Positions 11,463-24,903 are shown, counted from the stretch's first letter. The stretch: 64,000 bases of DNA from Marchantia polymorpha subsp. ruderalis (GCA_037833965.1 AP031355.1:18377501-18441500); one strand, 5' to 3'. Made by a program: numbers and translations. The notes: generated by a model not told the origin, from the sequence alone.

Positions 11463-14431
11463 ATGGTAGCGGATGAGACAGTTCCCAGCGCACTGGAATT
11501 GGGAAACGGAACCTTGAAGCAAAGGCATCATCAAGCAGATCCGGACGCTGCCAATAAGGATGCAGGGGCCTTGTTCGTCTTGGAATCCAAAGGTGCTCCT
11601 CCTAAACTTCCTTCCTTCACTCGAACGAAGTCAGAAGTAAACGCAACGCACAGAGAGAGAGAGAGAGTTCAGCTTTTGATTTCCTGATTCTGTGACAGAT
11701 TCTGGTCCATATGATAATTTCTTCATACCACACAGATTCGTAACAGCCGCAACCATTTGTGAGATCTCACAAATGGTCATACTTAATTTCTGCTTCCTGA
11801 ATGCTCAACTACTAATTTCCTGCCATGACTGCGAGGCTCCAAACGTTGTGATCTTACTCCACTCTGACATAATCTTGTACATCCTTGCCTCCTCACTGTG
11901 GGGGCTGGACCTGTTGAGCAAGCTAGTGCCGATCAGTTCTCCCGAATTTGTTCTCGATTGTTTGTCAGCAAAGTGGTCTGAATTCTGAGGGTCGAAATTC
12001 CCTCATTGAACACAGAGATGGATGATTAGTCATTTGTTTCGCCATTCCTGGACAGGACATGGGCTGTCTGACATGGGTGGCTTTCATCATACTGCAGGGA
12101 CGTGGAAGCACGCAGGATTTCATCTGTCGTCGTCGATTGCCGCGCCGCCGCTGCTGACGCTGCCATTCGCCTTTGTGGCCTTGGGCTGGGAGTATGGAGT
12201 GCTGATGCTCGTGCTGGGCGCCGCTGTCACATTCTACGCCTACAACTTACTGTCCAAGGTGTTGGAGCATCTGGCCGAGCAAGGTCGCCGTCACCTTCGA
12301 TTCCGTGACTTGGCCACCGACGTTCTCGGTTCGTTTCAGCCTGCAATCAGTCGAATCTCATTCAGTAATTCGAGAATTGCCCCACAAAAAGCTCGATGAA
12401 TGTTGTCCAGAGTTTGACGTCAGCTGGTTGGTTGGCGCTCATGTACCTTCATGAAATTCGACGTTTCTTCGTTTCAGAGCTTCGACGTGTTTGATGATGA
12501 TGATGATGATGACAATTGCAGGACCTACTCTCTCGAAATGGATCGTTTATCCGACGCAGCTCGTAGTCTGTATAGGGGTGGTAATTGCAAGTCCCCTTCT
12601 GGGAGGAATCAGTATCAAAGTACGTACCAATTGAAACCCCCAAACCCTCCAATTTGATTTGATGACCTTCGAACGTGAACATCTGGCAATTGATTCGCTC
12701 GCTCTGCTTGCAACAACACTGCTGCTTGCTGGCTTGCTTGATAGCCGAAACCCTCAAGTTTCAGAACCGCATGTGCTGGTTTTATTTTCAATCCAGTGTG
12801 TCCTCCCACAGCTTCCCAAACGTCTGAAGAAGTTGCAGCAGTTTTTTTTTGTGTTGGGTACGAGGCAGAGAAGTTTGGCACTGAATGAATGAATGGTCGA
12901 TTGTAATTGTAATGTATCTAATTGAGAGCGTTCGACCTTGTTCTGACAGATTATATACAAACTGTATGCTCCTGATGGAGATCTCAAGCTCTATCATTTC
13001 ATCATCATATTTGGAATCGGATTGATATTCGTCGGCCAGATGCCATCATTCCATTCCTTACGTTATATCAACTTCGTGTCTCTCGTTATGACTCTCTGCT
13101 ACAGCTTCACAGTTTCCGGAGCTTGCATTTATCTAGGTCAGCCTTCTCCACCATTCTCACTCATTTGTTCATTGCCACTGCTACAAGAAATATCACAACG
13201 AACCTCATCGAAGTTCATGGCGTACCGAACATTACATAATTGGGCTGACACTAGTTTTGATTCTGTTGCTTCAGTTCGTTATTATATAAATATATATTAA
13301 TATAATATATCATAATAAATAATGTGTGAGAGACATTTCACCTCATTTCAGTGGTGGTGAATTCATTTTGTGGCAGGTAAATCGGACAGAGCTCCTGCTA
13401 AGGATTACAATCTACCGGGAAGTGAAACTCAGAAAGTTTTTGGAGCGTTCAACTCCTTGGCCATCATTGCAACGTCGTATGGAAATGGAATCATTCCGGA
13501 AATACAGGTGCAATTTGATCACCCTCTGATGGTGCTCTGTGATTGAAACTTCATGCCATCGTGTGGGACATGAGGATGACTCGCACAGGATGATGAAATA
13601 TAAACTCCATGAGTAACCTGTCTGAACTCAGAATGCTTGTTCTTGAGAATCAAGGTTGTCTGTCATGTTTGATCCAAATGTATCTCAGAGACTCGTACTG
13701 GACCTTGAATGGCAGGCAACTCTGGAGCCGCCTGTGACAGGCAAAATGTTCAAGGGTTTGACAGTGGCTTATGCCGTGGTCATCTCCACCTTCTTCACCG
13801 TCGCCATTTCCGGGTACTGGGCTTTCGGAAATTCTGCAGCAGGCAGCATCTTCACCAATTTCCTTGAAGCCGATGGAACGCCACTTGTTCCCAAATGGCT
13901 CATTGTCATGCCCAACGTCCTATGCATCATCCAGCTTCTGTCTGTCTCCATTGTAAGTGCATCCATTGTCTGCACTGCACTCTTCACGAGCTTTTTTTCT
14001 TCATCATCATCCGTGAGCTTCAATGGTCTGACAATTGCACCTCTGTGCAGATATACTGCCAACCGACATTCGATTTGTTGGAGGGCAAGAGTGCAGACGT
14101 AGAGAAAGGACGATTTTCTGCTCGGAATTGGATCCCTCGTCTGATTCTGCGCACGACATTTCTGTGCGCGTGTACTCTGATCGGCGCCATGTTTCCCTTC
14201 TTCGGCGATGTGAACGCCATAATCGGGGCCTTCGGGTTCACTCCGCTGGACTTCGTGTTCCCAATGCTGTTCTACATCCTGGTCTTCAAGCCGCCCAAGC
14301 GCTCCATCAAATTCTGGGGCAACCTCATCCTCCTCGTTGCTTACACTGGGGTCGGTGTGGTGGGCGCCATCGCTGCCATCCGCCAGCTCGTTCTGGACAC
14401 CAGCTATTATAAGCTTTTTGCCGATATTTAG
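11463..14431 (+). CDS. GAT1: GABA/amino-acid permease, GAT1-like (AAAP family), first tandem copy
   Basis: Predicted exons are 11463-11592, 12098-12328, 12522-12619, 12950-13136, 13377-13507, 13716-13952 and 14051-14431, giving 464 residues. The protein fits the plant GAT1 branch of the amino acid/auxin permease family, proton-coupled importers of GABA and related amino acids usually at the plasma membrane. A hydrophilic N-tail is followed by the first membrane segment region (HLSSSIAAPPLLTLPFAFV), the RFRDLATDVLG loop, MPSFHSLRYINF, the GYWAFGN motif, and the C-terminal FPFFGDVNAIIGAFGFTPLD region ending in KLFADI. About 10-11 membrane segments are expected. The ATG at 11463 is preferred because MVA...DAGALFVLESKG aligns with the second copy. 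Exon phases match the other gene exactly. GABA specificity is inferred from family; lysine/histidine-type relatives cannot be fully excluded. Confidence 0.9.
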
Positions 14432-17400
14432 AAGTCCATATTTCTTGCACATGAGTAAAATTTTGTCCACACGGAGTTCATTCAAATGCATGTGTATGAC
14501 ATTTTCTGTTCCATGCTTGGCATCACGCTCTCGGTGGACATTTGGGTTCACACCAGAGTCCTGCAATGGGTAAATGGTTGGATAATATAATGGATATGGG
14601 CTAGGATGCATGGGTGGGTATTGGATACTCATAAGCACAACCTTTTCACAACTTTTTACGCCCCATAAATGGAGTCAATCGTAGACTCCACCAGAAAATC
14701 ATGAGACATTTTGTGTGGACAATGATCATTTCACGTGTTGGAAGAGCTCACTTGCATGAAGTGACATCAATCAAAAATTGTCACTCTGTCACCTCTTTAT
14801 GCTCAACACAACACAATTTCGCAGCTTGAAGTGAAATTTTATATGAATACTCATGGGTATTGAAAAGGTGACCCAGTCATGGGTATGGGTAAAGTTCTGA
14901 AACTCAAAGCAGCACTTTGCATACTACTTAGAAGCAGTAGCGTACTCTAATAGCTTGAAACCAGTCAATGAGTGAAGTGATGCGCACGATGGTGGTCGGT
15001 CATGGTTGAAGTTGGGCGAAAATGAACTTCTTCTAAACGAACAAATTATTATTTTAATATAGCGAATTATATTCCTCTGATTTGTATGGACTTTGTTGCA
15101 AGAAAACCAAGAATGACATAAAAAGCAAGTTTCTGACTTGATAATCAAACTGGGGACATCGTTAGATTGTAGGTCTCAAAAATCTCGTCTCATGCCAAAG
15201 GTGATAATACTGAACTTAAGTCGTACACATGGAGATCTTCAGCACAGTGCAAGCTAATAATAATGTTGATATGTTTCCAATACGAGGATGCAACCAGTCT
15301 ACATGTTTAATGCGTACACTTTGAAATTCTCCTATATAAAAGTTAGGTTAAAAGAAAATTAAAATAAAATGTAGCGAGGGAATTTCTATGAATATTAGTT
15401 TTCAAATAAAATATGATCTTAAAAAGGGTAATGTAAATACTTTTGCGTAAGTTTTAATAACACTTAGTAAATATGCAAAAAATGGGTGAATACAAGTTAT
15501 CATCAATTTTCTCTTATTTTCTACTGAATAAAAGGTGATATATAATCCTCCTAAATGGAGAACGGAGAGGAAGAAGAAGTCAAGACATATGAGAATTTAT
15601 ATACATCTCAGTTGCGTGTAAAATGTGTCCAGTGCACATTTATTGCACTGCTTACTTACACTGTGATAAGGTAGTAATCTTTGAGGAAAACTTTGAGGAG
15701 TGGTTTTGCATGACAATAAAATGACACTTTATGGCTGGTCTTGAAAAAGAATGTAGCTACGTCTAGTTTATCCTCAAAATATAACTATAGTTTCATCAAA
15801 TGCCAATTTTCGAAAGGGGGTTTCAGAGCCATTGCTTGAAGGTTTTGATTAAAATTCTCTTGTGCTTATGGGAGGGGATTTTCATTCTTGAAACCTCCCT
15901 CCTAAACGTTCATTACCCCATTAATCTCATGGGCAGATGAGCGTTCGCTCACATATGTATTTAAGTGTCGACATTTCGAAGCCTATGGTATGCCGAACCT
16001 CAAGTGTCGTTTGGCAATGAAGATTTGAAAACAGAAAATTGAAGAACTTTATACTATGTGTCCTCTCGAAGCTTTTTCAAGTGTCGGTAGCGGAGCGTTC
16101 TGGAAATCGTCGAAGGCTGCTGATGACAACAACTGGAGATATCCGAAGTGATTATGCTGACATGAGTAGCGGACATTTTATGTTACACCGATAGCTTCAA
16201 GCTGTTCCTCTCTTTCTACTTCAGGACCACATTTTTTTATGGAAATATAAGGAAGAAACATCCTTGTAAGATTGGAGTGGCACAAAAATACATTTTATGC
16301 TTAATTCTTTTAGATCATAATGCAAATTATCTAGATTCCGAACTAAGAAATGCGCATATTTATCCAACATAGTACCGTTCACACTTCTTATTGGAATTTT
16401 CATTGTCAAATTTAGTTTAATAGAGTTTTTGGACACAATATTGGTTTCTAAAAAGCGATTTGATTATAAAACTATGGTTTCCATATAAAACTCTTGAAAC
16501 TTCTCTGCCTTTTGATTTCTACGCATTCTTGCCATCTGTAGGTGCTATGATCAATAAATGTTTCAAACGAATGAGTAGTTCCATATCATGGAATTTCATT
16601 TGCTTTGTATACAAAATTTTGTTCATATCTTTCAAATTTTTGTATATGATTCGCCTACTTTTACTAGCATTAAGACACAGCGCAACGGTTGAAGGTTAAA
16701 ATAATCCTGTTCATAGGTGGACATCTGCTATGTGATTGAAGGTCTTCATTCGTAGAGAATCTAAGTTTTGGTAAGATTTATGTATATAACTATTAGTCTA
16801 TATATTGAATAAAGAAATGAGTGCAAGAGTTCTAGATGACGAACGCAACATGTAAATCACTTCAGATTCATTCATATGGATTTTTGAACCATTTGATGAA
16901 GATTCATTCAGAAAATCCTTGCTATGTTCATTCAATACTTTATTGATGCAGAAATTAGAAATTTTTTTTTTTTCTCAAATCACTTTAGATCTAACTTGAT
17001 ATAGGTTAATCATGTAAGAGAACATAGTTAACCTATAGAACATAGAAAAATGTCATCATGTACACATGAGAAATCTTAATGTTCTAGATTACGAGTAATA
17101 TAAATGTAAATCACATTTTGATTTAGCATCTTAACACATCAGAGCCATTACTAGAATTTTCTCCCAAATACACTAACTCTCCTGACGGTGCCTTCCTGAT
17201 TTCATCTTCCGACCTAGCTCTCGGTTGTAGAGTTTATCTCCTTCAACTTTGCAATGATTTCACATAGATCAAAGTGAGTTGTCCCATGTTCTGATGTTCA
17301 TATCAGCACGTCAAGAAAGAAAAACGAGTGAAGTACAAATCTCACCAAAAGCTCAATTCCAAGTGGGTACTTAAATTGGTGGATCAATGTACATTATAAA

Positions 17401-18687
17401 AATGTACATTATCGTGAGTGGAGTTCTAGCGCATTATAAAAAAGTTCGAAATTTATCTCACAAGAAGAAGAAGAAGATTGACTCGGTCTTCTTTTTTTTT
17501 GCATTGTATTGTTCAAGCCATCTTTTTATCTGAGTCTATGGAAAGTGAATCCGGACAAAGATTACCTGAACAGAGTGAAAACTATTCGCTTTTTTTCATT
17601 CCACTGGATATTGTTTGACTCACAATCAAAATAATTAGAAAATGTGCATCGGTGGAATTGTATTACGGCCAGGTGTAAAACAAATGAGTCAAGCCCTACG
17701 ATCTAAAAGATTTCCACCTTTTACCAGAGTTGACTGGTGCTTCATAAACCTCTCCCCATAAAGTTGATCCACTGGTCAAAGACAGAAGCAAGGATGAGAT
17801 TGTGTCATACATTTTTATAGCCAGTACGGATCTAAGAGCCCATCCCCAACCCGGAACCAACGTCTTTTATTAGCCTCCGACTTTCTTCCTAGTTTGACTC
17901 AGGCGCCCTAAATTGCGGGACCGGGTGCTCTAATGGGGCTGGTAACTGTAGACCCCGAGATCTGGGAGAGGGCACGGGAGAAACGGTTCTACCTTGATCC
18001 ACTCTACCCGAACTTTGTGGAGGCCGGTCCGCTGCCATCATGAAGATTTGTGCACATCCGGTGAGACAGGTCAAAGTCTAACACCCATTTCTGCGCAGAA
18101 CCACGGTGATCTTTATAATATAAGGATAGCTTTCTATATTTGACATACAGAGCACATTATATTGGCATGAATTCGACCTTTTACAGTACTCTTTAGTGCC
18201 CTTATTCCATATACTCTATCATGCAATCTTCAATGATTGACAGGCAAAATTACTGAAAATTTGTAGATATTCTCTAAACACGGAACTATTTTAATAACCA
18301 AAGTCCACTCCTAATGATATATCATTGTGAAATAATACTTTAGAATGTATGACTAACTCGGGACAATTAATTTTTGAATAAAATTGAGACTTCAAGACAT
18401 TTCATAACTCAACCCAATTTTTTTGGAAATAAATGATGCAGCTCTAAATCACATCTAGAGATAATATCTCAAGTTAAAGGAAACAAGTGAAGTCAACAAG
18501 TTGGAATCCACAATGCTCGTGCTGACCCTAGTGCCGACCACATGCGTGTATAGTTACATTAACGGTATCGTGTCAAGCTGGACAAATGACTGAGGCTGAG
18601 TCGCTGATCAACTTTTGTGCCTTCTCTCTCAGAATGTAAGGCCAGGGGAAGAAAAACATGTTGAGGTCAGCCATAGTCGCTTCTAAG
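14432..18687. other. 4.3 kb AT-rich intergenic DNA between permease copy 1 and TIR element copy 2
   Basis: No supported gene. It will contain the 3' end of the first permease transcript. Most is AT-rich with frequent stops in all frames; the longest frames (71-79 codons near 16221-16699) show nothing recognisable. A more GC-rich block at 17820-18080 stands out and is listed separately. Confidence 0.6.
17820..18080. other. GC-rich island of unknown origin in AT-rich spacer
   Basis: About 260 bases with clearly higher GC than either flank, including GGGACCGGGTGCTCTAATGG and CATCCGGTGAGACAGG. No frame looks conserved. The style (non-coding, GC-rich, sharply bounded) could fit an insertion of organelle DNA or a repeat fragment, but I cannot identify it. 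Confidence 0.3.
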
Positions 18688-20090
18688 ACTGCAGGCTAGA
18701 ACAACCCCGACCGTATGACTGTGGGCTGACGGCATACGGTCACCGTCGTGACAGAAGCGGCTTGTTCAAATTTTTGGAACGCTCCTTTGTTGGAGCACCC
18801 ATCCAACCAAACCAAACAAGGATATCAGAGCTTCTGATTCATGAGTCATAAGATTCATGAGTCAACACAGTTCGCGTACAAGTCCGGATCTTGTTCTCAA
18901 TGACACAATAGGTTAATACGAACTACTCTGGGAGCTGAAAAACGCAAAACACATGTTTATAAAAAAAGGATCGATCTCGAGGGTGCAGTAGTAGAGTTCC
19001 ATAAGTTCTTACATATGCCCACACTTGGATCAGGTAAGGGAAACTCTTCATTAGTACATTTTGAGACATTTAGCTCGCTGAACCTGGGCAATTCCTTGGA
19101 ATCGACGTGCATGGCAAGGTGATGCAGAATTGCAAAAACGGCAGCAGACCTGTTTCTGGTGGCAAGATTGATGATGTGATGGGCTTTGAACAGGTGAATA
19201 GTCTGTAATCTGAGTAACACGAACTCAGCATGCTCTTTCTTGATTCAGGTTCTTTCATTTCAGGTTTGCAAATTTAAGAGAATCATCCAGTCTGCCATGG
19301 AGAGAGGTTTTCTGTTTCCAGAATGGCACTTCGAGGAAACCACTTCTTCGGCACTGCGGACTTCAGTAAATTGCAGGAAGTCACCCATCACCACTTACTG
19401 CAGCAATTCATGAAACTCATTTGATTGTAGACATGGGCACGGTTTGAGAAAGTGGGTAATGGGAAACATACACGTATTATGACAGGGTCGAGACTATTGC
19501 GCTTTCCTGAAACTCTTCCGGGTTGACAATCCTGAAAGCCACTGCAGGTAAAAAGGTAGACCAGACGGACGAGAAATACAGCGTGCAAGGTTCCGTGTTG
19601 GGAAGGGACGGGGAGAGAAACGGAGACCAGACGGACGAGAAAAACTGCATGCAAGGTTCAGTGCCGGGGAGAGAAAAGGAGAGCAAGGCTGACATCGAGC
19701 TTTTAGAGAGCACTAGGAGAAAGAAGGAAACCAAGCAAATTCGAAACCCCGTCAGTTCTCTCAAAGCCGCGACGAGAATAAAATCCCTGGCCCCATACAA
19801 ACGCAACTGCCCTGGCAATCGTAACTCGCTAGAATGCAGAAATCATTTGACAAATGATTTCTGCATTCTAGCGGATGGCCACCTCCGAGCTCGCCTGATC
19901 CGCCATCGCCAATCCCAGAGAAAGAAATGCTAGACGAAAGTGTCGGCAGGAGTCGTCTTGAGGGCGAAACGTGAAACCCCTGGTTGACGGTGACAGTGAA
20001 ACCCGAAGGGTGACGGTGACGGTGAAACCCGAACGGTGTACGTATGCCGTCATCCCGGAGAGCATACAGTCGGGATTGTTCTAGCCAGAA
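18688..20090. mobile_element. Non-autonomous TIR element, probably Mutator-like (copy 2, opposite orientation)
   Basis: It begins ACTGCAGGCTAGAACAACCC and ends with the inverted counterpart (GGGATTGTTCTAGCC at about 20072-20086). Its left end corresponds to the right end of the element at 1216-3018 and its right end to that element's left end, so the two lie in opposite orientation. It shares interior sequence but has lost roughly 200-250 bases next to its left end, lacks the 143-bp duplication, and has gained a palindrome (19827-19873). Subterminal GGTGACGGTGA repeats are present. No target-site duplication is visible and no transposase is encoded. The interior has exon-like patches (an ATGGCGGATCAGG start-like context in copy 1; FRIVNPEEFQESAI frame in both). 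Confidence 0.75.
19827..19873. repeat. Perfect 23-bp palindrome with 1-base centre
   Basis: CGCTAGAATGCAGAAATCAT continues to 19849 and is followed, after one base, by its exact reverse complement at 19851-19873. Copy 1 of the TIR element has only a single non-palindromic version of this stretch near 1420-1480. Confidence 0.9.
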
Positions 20091-21579
20091 GAGCTGTGTC
20101 GGTTTTAGGTATGGTTGCCTTGAACGTGTTCATGGCAAAGTCGGCTTCCAGAAACAAAAGTTATGCCGCTGTCTCAATTTATGGATTGAGAGAAATTCCA
20201 AATATCCCCAAAGCAAAAGCGTCGAACTTTTTGTTCTTAATGAAGCTCAGTCGACGCACTTTACAACAAGTCTTGAGCAGCATGGTCTCATGGCTCTACT
20301 TACGGCTCCAGAAGATTAGCTCACCACTGCGCACCTGCGCCAAGTGGATTTTCAGAAAGGATTCCGTCAAACGCTAGAGCTAGAGTCATGGGTATCCTGG
20401 GTGCACCTAACACTCACTGCTCCACAAATTGAAGAAGAAACGTGTTTAGGGTAAATGGTTGAAGAAACTCGACAGTTCTCAACTGAGGAGGCAAAAGCTG
20501 CGACACTGCCTAGGCCGTATTTAGAATGTAAGTGCTGTACATCCACACATCAAATTTGTTGGATCACATACGATTACTTCAGCATGTGGAACAATCGAAG
20601 CGACATAAAATTCAAGAACAAGCAAAGACATCTTGGAGTTTAGCTGGCTGCTGACCTCCGTACACCTTGAATCGAATTCAAAGCATTGATATCATTTCAA
20701 TTTATTATTCTCTTGACCCAAATTATCATCAGGCAGATTAGTTACAGCTGTCGAGGACCAAGTCAATAGGAAAGAACCCCTTCAGCACACAACCCAACCA
20801 CATCAAACCGTTCTAGGAGGAGCTGTGGTGAAGAAAATCATGTCTAGAGTTCATAGGTTCAGAAGGAGAGTCCCCCACGCCTCGGGCTCTGGGCTCTAGG
20901 CCCCGGTGCGTTCTTCTGTGCTCATCAACTGGCTGGGCTCCAGGTGTAGGCAATCATTACCTACTTCCTTGACTGCCACCTTGACTGCGCTGGACAAAAG
21001 TCAACCTTTTAGAGGTGAAGGTGGTTCCCCATTCGGCTTTTGACAACACCTGAACAGCGCCCACGTAGACCATCAGTTATTGATCGGCTCGACCAAAAAG
21101 CAAACTCCTGAATCGGTCACGTCTGTCCCAGAGAGTCGAGGGCGAGTTGTACTCTTACAGGGATCCGACAATTTCTGCAAGAAAAGAGCAGGACATATCA
21201 CCGCCTTTCTCTCGCTCTGCTCCCACCGATTTCCACCCGGGGGCGGTGGTCATTCTATGTTCTCCGTTGCGTTGACCGATATTTTATTCAGCTGACAAAC
21301 ATGATTGGCTCTGGCCACTTCTCCAGTCAACAGAGGAAGTACCCAAAACTCGGGAATCGTTGGGCGAGCGATTCTGGCCTTGGAGAATCGAGAAACATGC
21401 GTCATGTGCATCGAGAGACGAGTGCCAAAGTGAGTGAGGTCCGAGTGAGGCGAGCACCTGTGCATATTCACAGGGCTCTTGGAACATTCGTCAACCGCGA
21501 CCGTTGTCGGTGGCAGGAGGAGGAGCAGGAGGGGCACTAGCGGGACGAGCGGCGCATAGCGGCATCGATCGAGGCGAAG
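20091..21579. other. Spacer upstream of the second permease gene
   Basis: No supported gene. Two overlapping + frames at 20036-20377 look organised but read in competing frames and match nothing I recognise. GC content rises toward 21300-21579, where the promoter and leader of the permease starting at 21580 should lie. Confidence 0.5.
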
Positions 21580-23004
21580 ATGGTGGCGCTCGAGACGGAG
21601 GAATCGGGCAGCGGATCTCTGAAGCATGGGGCGCTGGAGTCGCGGGAGCAGTGGGAGCCGAAGAGAGACGCCGGTGCGCTGGTCGTCCTCGAATCCAAAG
21701 GTGGGGACTCACTTCCCCCTACTCTCGATTCGGGCTCCATCGCCCCACCGATGAAAGCCCATCGTTACCCATTCCTCCCTGCTCCCTGTCGGATCTTCCT
21801 GCCGACCATCGACGTGTTCTTCGGGCCCGATGTTTCCCGCGAGCTCAGGCTGCTTCTGCCAGTTCTTGTGAATTGAGGATTACTCAGGCGGTCACGGGGT
21901 GCAATTCACGATTCTCTTCCGGGAGAATCGCGAGGAAGAAAGTATGAGCACACCCACTCTGACATTCGAGCCTGAATCCTGCAGAGATTTTCCTCTTGCC
22001 TGCTCTTCAGAAACCACCAGAATGGTCGAGTCTTTGTCGGAGAACTTCCACATCCGAATGTGCGTGTGCCTGATGAGTAGAAGCTTGTCCTCAAAGCTCG
22101 TGCAGAGCCCACCGTAATCGCGGTATGTGCATCACTTTGATGATCGTTTCTGAGTGCTTGGGTTCCAAGCCGGAGGTGAATGAATGCCAGGAAGTTTGAT
22201 CATCAGTCATGGCGATCGATGGAGGTAGGAGCATGGAATCCCTTGTGCACCGGAGCGTTCAGGACCGGACCTCCATCCCGACTGATCGACTGATAGACCA
22301 CCGTGCGAAGTGCCATGCGAGACGTACCAGAGAGTTGAGGGCTGGTTCTTTGATGCCTCCCTCGTCTTCGTTTGCTCGCTGACAAATTATGGCTGTGTGC
22401 AATTGCAGGGAGCTGGCAACACGTCGGGTTCCATTTGACGGCTTCAATCGCTGGACCTCCGATTCTCACGTTCCCATTCGCATTTGCGGCATTGGGCTGG
22501 GCATGGGGAATGATCGCGCTCGTGTCCGCCGGCGTCGTCACCTTCTACTCCTACAACTTGCTTTCGCTGATCTTGGAGCACCGCGCTGCCCAAGGTCGTC
22601 GCCACGTCCGATTCCGCGACTTGGCCACAGACATTTTGGGTGAGACCCTGCACTCGCAAAACTCATGGCCAGCCTCAATGGGCCCTCTGATGCTTTGGCG
22701 GATCGAGGTCGCGCGCGATTCCTTCCTGATTATCAGTAACGGATTACAGTGATTGACTGCTCAGCTTCCTGCCAGAAATTGCTTACGCCCGCGAGCTGAT
22801 TCGAGCACAATCTGTGCCTTGTGTTCCTCAGTAGAAGGCTGCCATGGCCCAAGCTAATTCGATGTTGGCTTGTGCGCTGATGCAGGGCCGAAACTCTCAT
22901 ATGGGCTTGTTTATCCGATGCAGTTTGTTGTGTGTCTAGGCGCAGTGATTTCCATTGTCTTGGTTGGAGGAATCAGTGCCAAAGTAAGCAAGTCACAACT
23001 GAGT

Positions 23005-23039
<35 letters not shown>

Positions 23040-24903
23040 CCAACGCCTTCTTCAAATTTGACCACTGAACCCTGCTCGCTCACATCCACATTCACCGAGG
23101 GTGGGACACATGCAGACATTCCAGCTCAAATGTAGCTCGAATCCGATTCATTTCACAGTCTCCTCCTCCCCATGTGGTTCACAGAACCATTGAATTCGAT
23201 TGAAGAACGAAGCTCGAGAAGCAGCGAATGAAGAATGTGAAGCTGACGTCGCAAGCCCTCGCGTGCAGGTTGTGTACAAAGTATACTACCCGGATGGAGA
23301 TCTGCAGCTGTATCAATTCGTCGTCTTCTTCGGGGCGGCCACGATGATCATGGGCCAACTCCCGTCGTTCCACTCGCTGCGCTACGTCAACCTTCTGTCG
23401 CTGCTGATGTGTCTGACCTACAGCTTCACCATAACCGGGGCCTGCATCCAGTTAGGTCAGCTCTGACTGCGTTCCATCGATTCTCAACTTTCCTTTCCGA
23501 CCTCCGCCGCAGTTGCCGCTGAATTTGTAAGAATCTGTGACGTAGTTTGATTGCTTCACCGGGTAAACCTCATCCGGACGGACGTCGACGCAGTTCTAAA
23601 ATGTTCTAAAATGCGCTTCCGCAGGATACTCCGACCGAGCTCCCCCGAGAGACTACAGTTTACCGGGGAGTGAGAAACAGCAAGCATTCGCGGCGTTCAA
23701 CGCCTTGGCGCTGATCGCTACGGCGTACGGGAATTCGATCATTCCCGAAACTCAGGTACATCGACGACGTCCTGGCGTTACGTAGTCGTAGTAGGATTCG
23801 AATCTTTATAAGGAATCTTTAGGTGCTTTAGTCCTAGAGAATGGGAAATTATGCTTGTTGTTGAGGCTGCATGGTACTGAAACTTCTCTTGGAACTCAAG
23901 GATTTGCCAAGCATATGCAATGCTTTTTTTGTGTTGGTACGTGAGATGTAGACAGGTCCTCCGTCTTGTTGATTGGTTCTCCTTCTTCTAAGAGTGCTAT
24001 ATAATCATAAAAATATATTTTCTGATACATCAAATATATGTATTGTAATAAGGGCATGGGGCATGCCTTTTGACGTTGAAAGGGGGCATGGGCATCCCTC
24101 GAAAAATTTTGTTGTGCCTCCAACCCTACTGCTGACGCCGTCTCGCGCAGGCAACTCTGGCGCCTCCGGTCGAGGGGAAGATGTTCAAAGGACTGGCGAT
24201 GGCGTACTCGGTCATAGTGGTGACGTTTCTGCCTGTGGCCATCGCCGGATACTGGACGTTCGGAAACCTCTCGGCCCCCAGCGTGTTCACCAACTTCCAA
24301 ACAGCGGACGGAACACTGCTCGTTTCGAAATGGCTGATCGTTATGCCCAGCTCCATGTGCGTCATCCAGCTTATATCTGCCGCAATTGTGAGACACTGCA
24401 ACTTCTCTTCCCTTGTCTTGTCTGAGCTGAGCTGACTTGAATGCATTCGTGAGAGCAGGAGACACCACGAAACTTGATGTGAAGTGTGTCTGACATGACC
24501 ACGATTCGATTCGGTTTTGCAGATATATAGTCAACCGACGTTTGATCTTTTCGAGCGGAAGATCGCGGATGTGGACAAGGATCGATTCACAGCTCGGAAC
24601 GGGATTCCTCGGGTGATAGTGCGCGTTGTTTTTCTGGCTCTGGTGACTCTGATAGCTGCGATGTTCCCATTCTTTGGTGACGTGAACGCGATCGTGGGCT
24701 CGTTCGGATTCACTCCTCTAGACTTCGTGTTCCCCATGGTCTTTTACATCCTGGTGTTCAAGCCGCCCAAACGTTCCATCAAATTCTGGGGCAATCTGAT
24801 CATCATCATTGTTTACAGCCTCGTGGGCCTGGCCGGGGCTGTAGCTGCTGTACGCCAGCTGATTCTGGACACGAGCTACTACAAACTGTTTGCGGATGTT
24901 TGA
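21580..24903 (+). CDS. GAT1: GABA/amino-acid permease, GAT1-like (AAAP family), second tandem copy
   Basis: Predicted exons are 21580-21700, 22409-22639, 22886-22983, 23269-23455, 23625-23755, 24151-24387 and 24523-24903, giving 461 residues. Apart from the variable first exon, every exon has the same length and phase as in the first copy, which proves tandem duplication of a seven-exon gene. Family landmarks: GSWQHVGFHLTASIAGPP, RHVRFRDLATDILG, MPSFHSLRYVNLLS, GYWTFGN, FPFFGDVNAIVGSFGFTPLD and a KLFADV end. The expected role is proton-driven uptake of GABA or other small amino acids across the plasma membrane. Coding GC is higher than in copy 1. Its last exon and downstream DNA were the source of the inverted copy at 470-5661. 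Confidence 0.92.
23009..23036. repeat. (CT)n microsatellite in permease intron 3
   Basis: About 14 CT units just downstream of the exon 3 donor of the second permease. Confidence 0.95.

Noticed and set aside
13769-14638. 289-codon open frame on the - strand
   Set aside because: It lies antisense to exons 6-7 of the first permease and reflects codon composition; it has no domain of its own.
20036-20377. 113-codon + frame after TIR element copy 2
   Set aside because: A second frame of similar length overlaps it and neither matches a known family.
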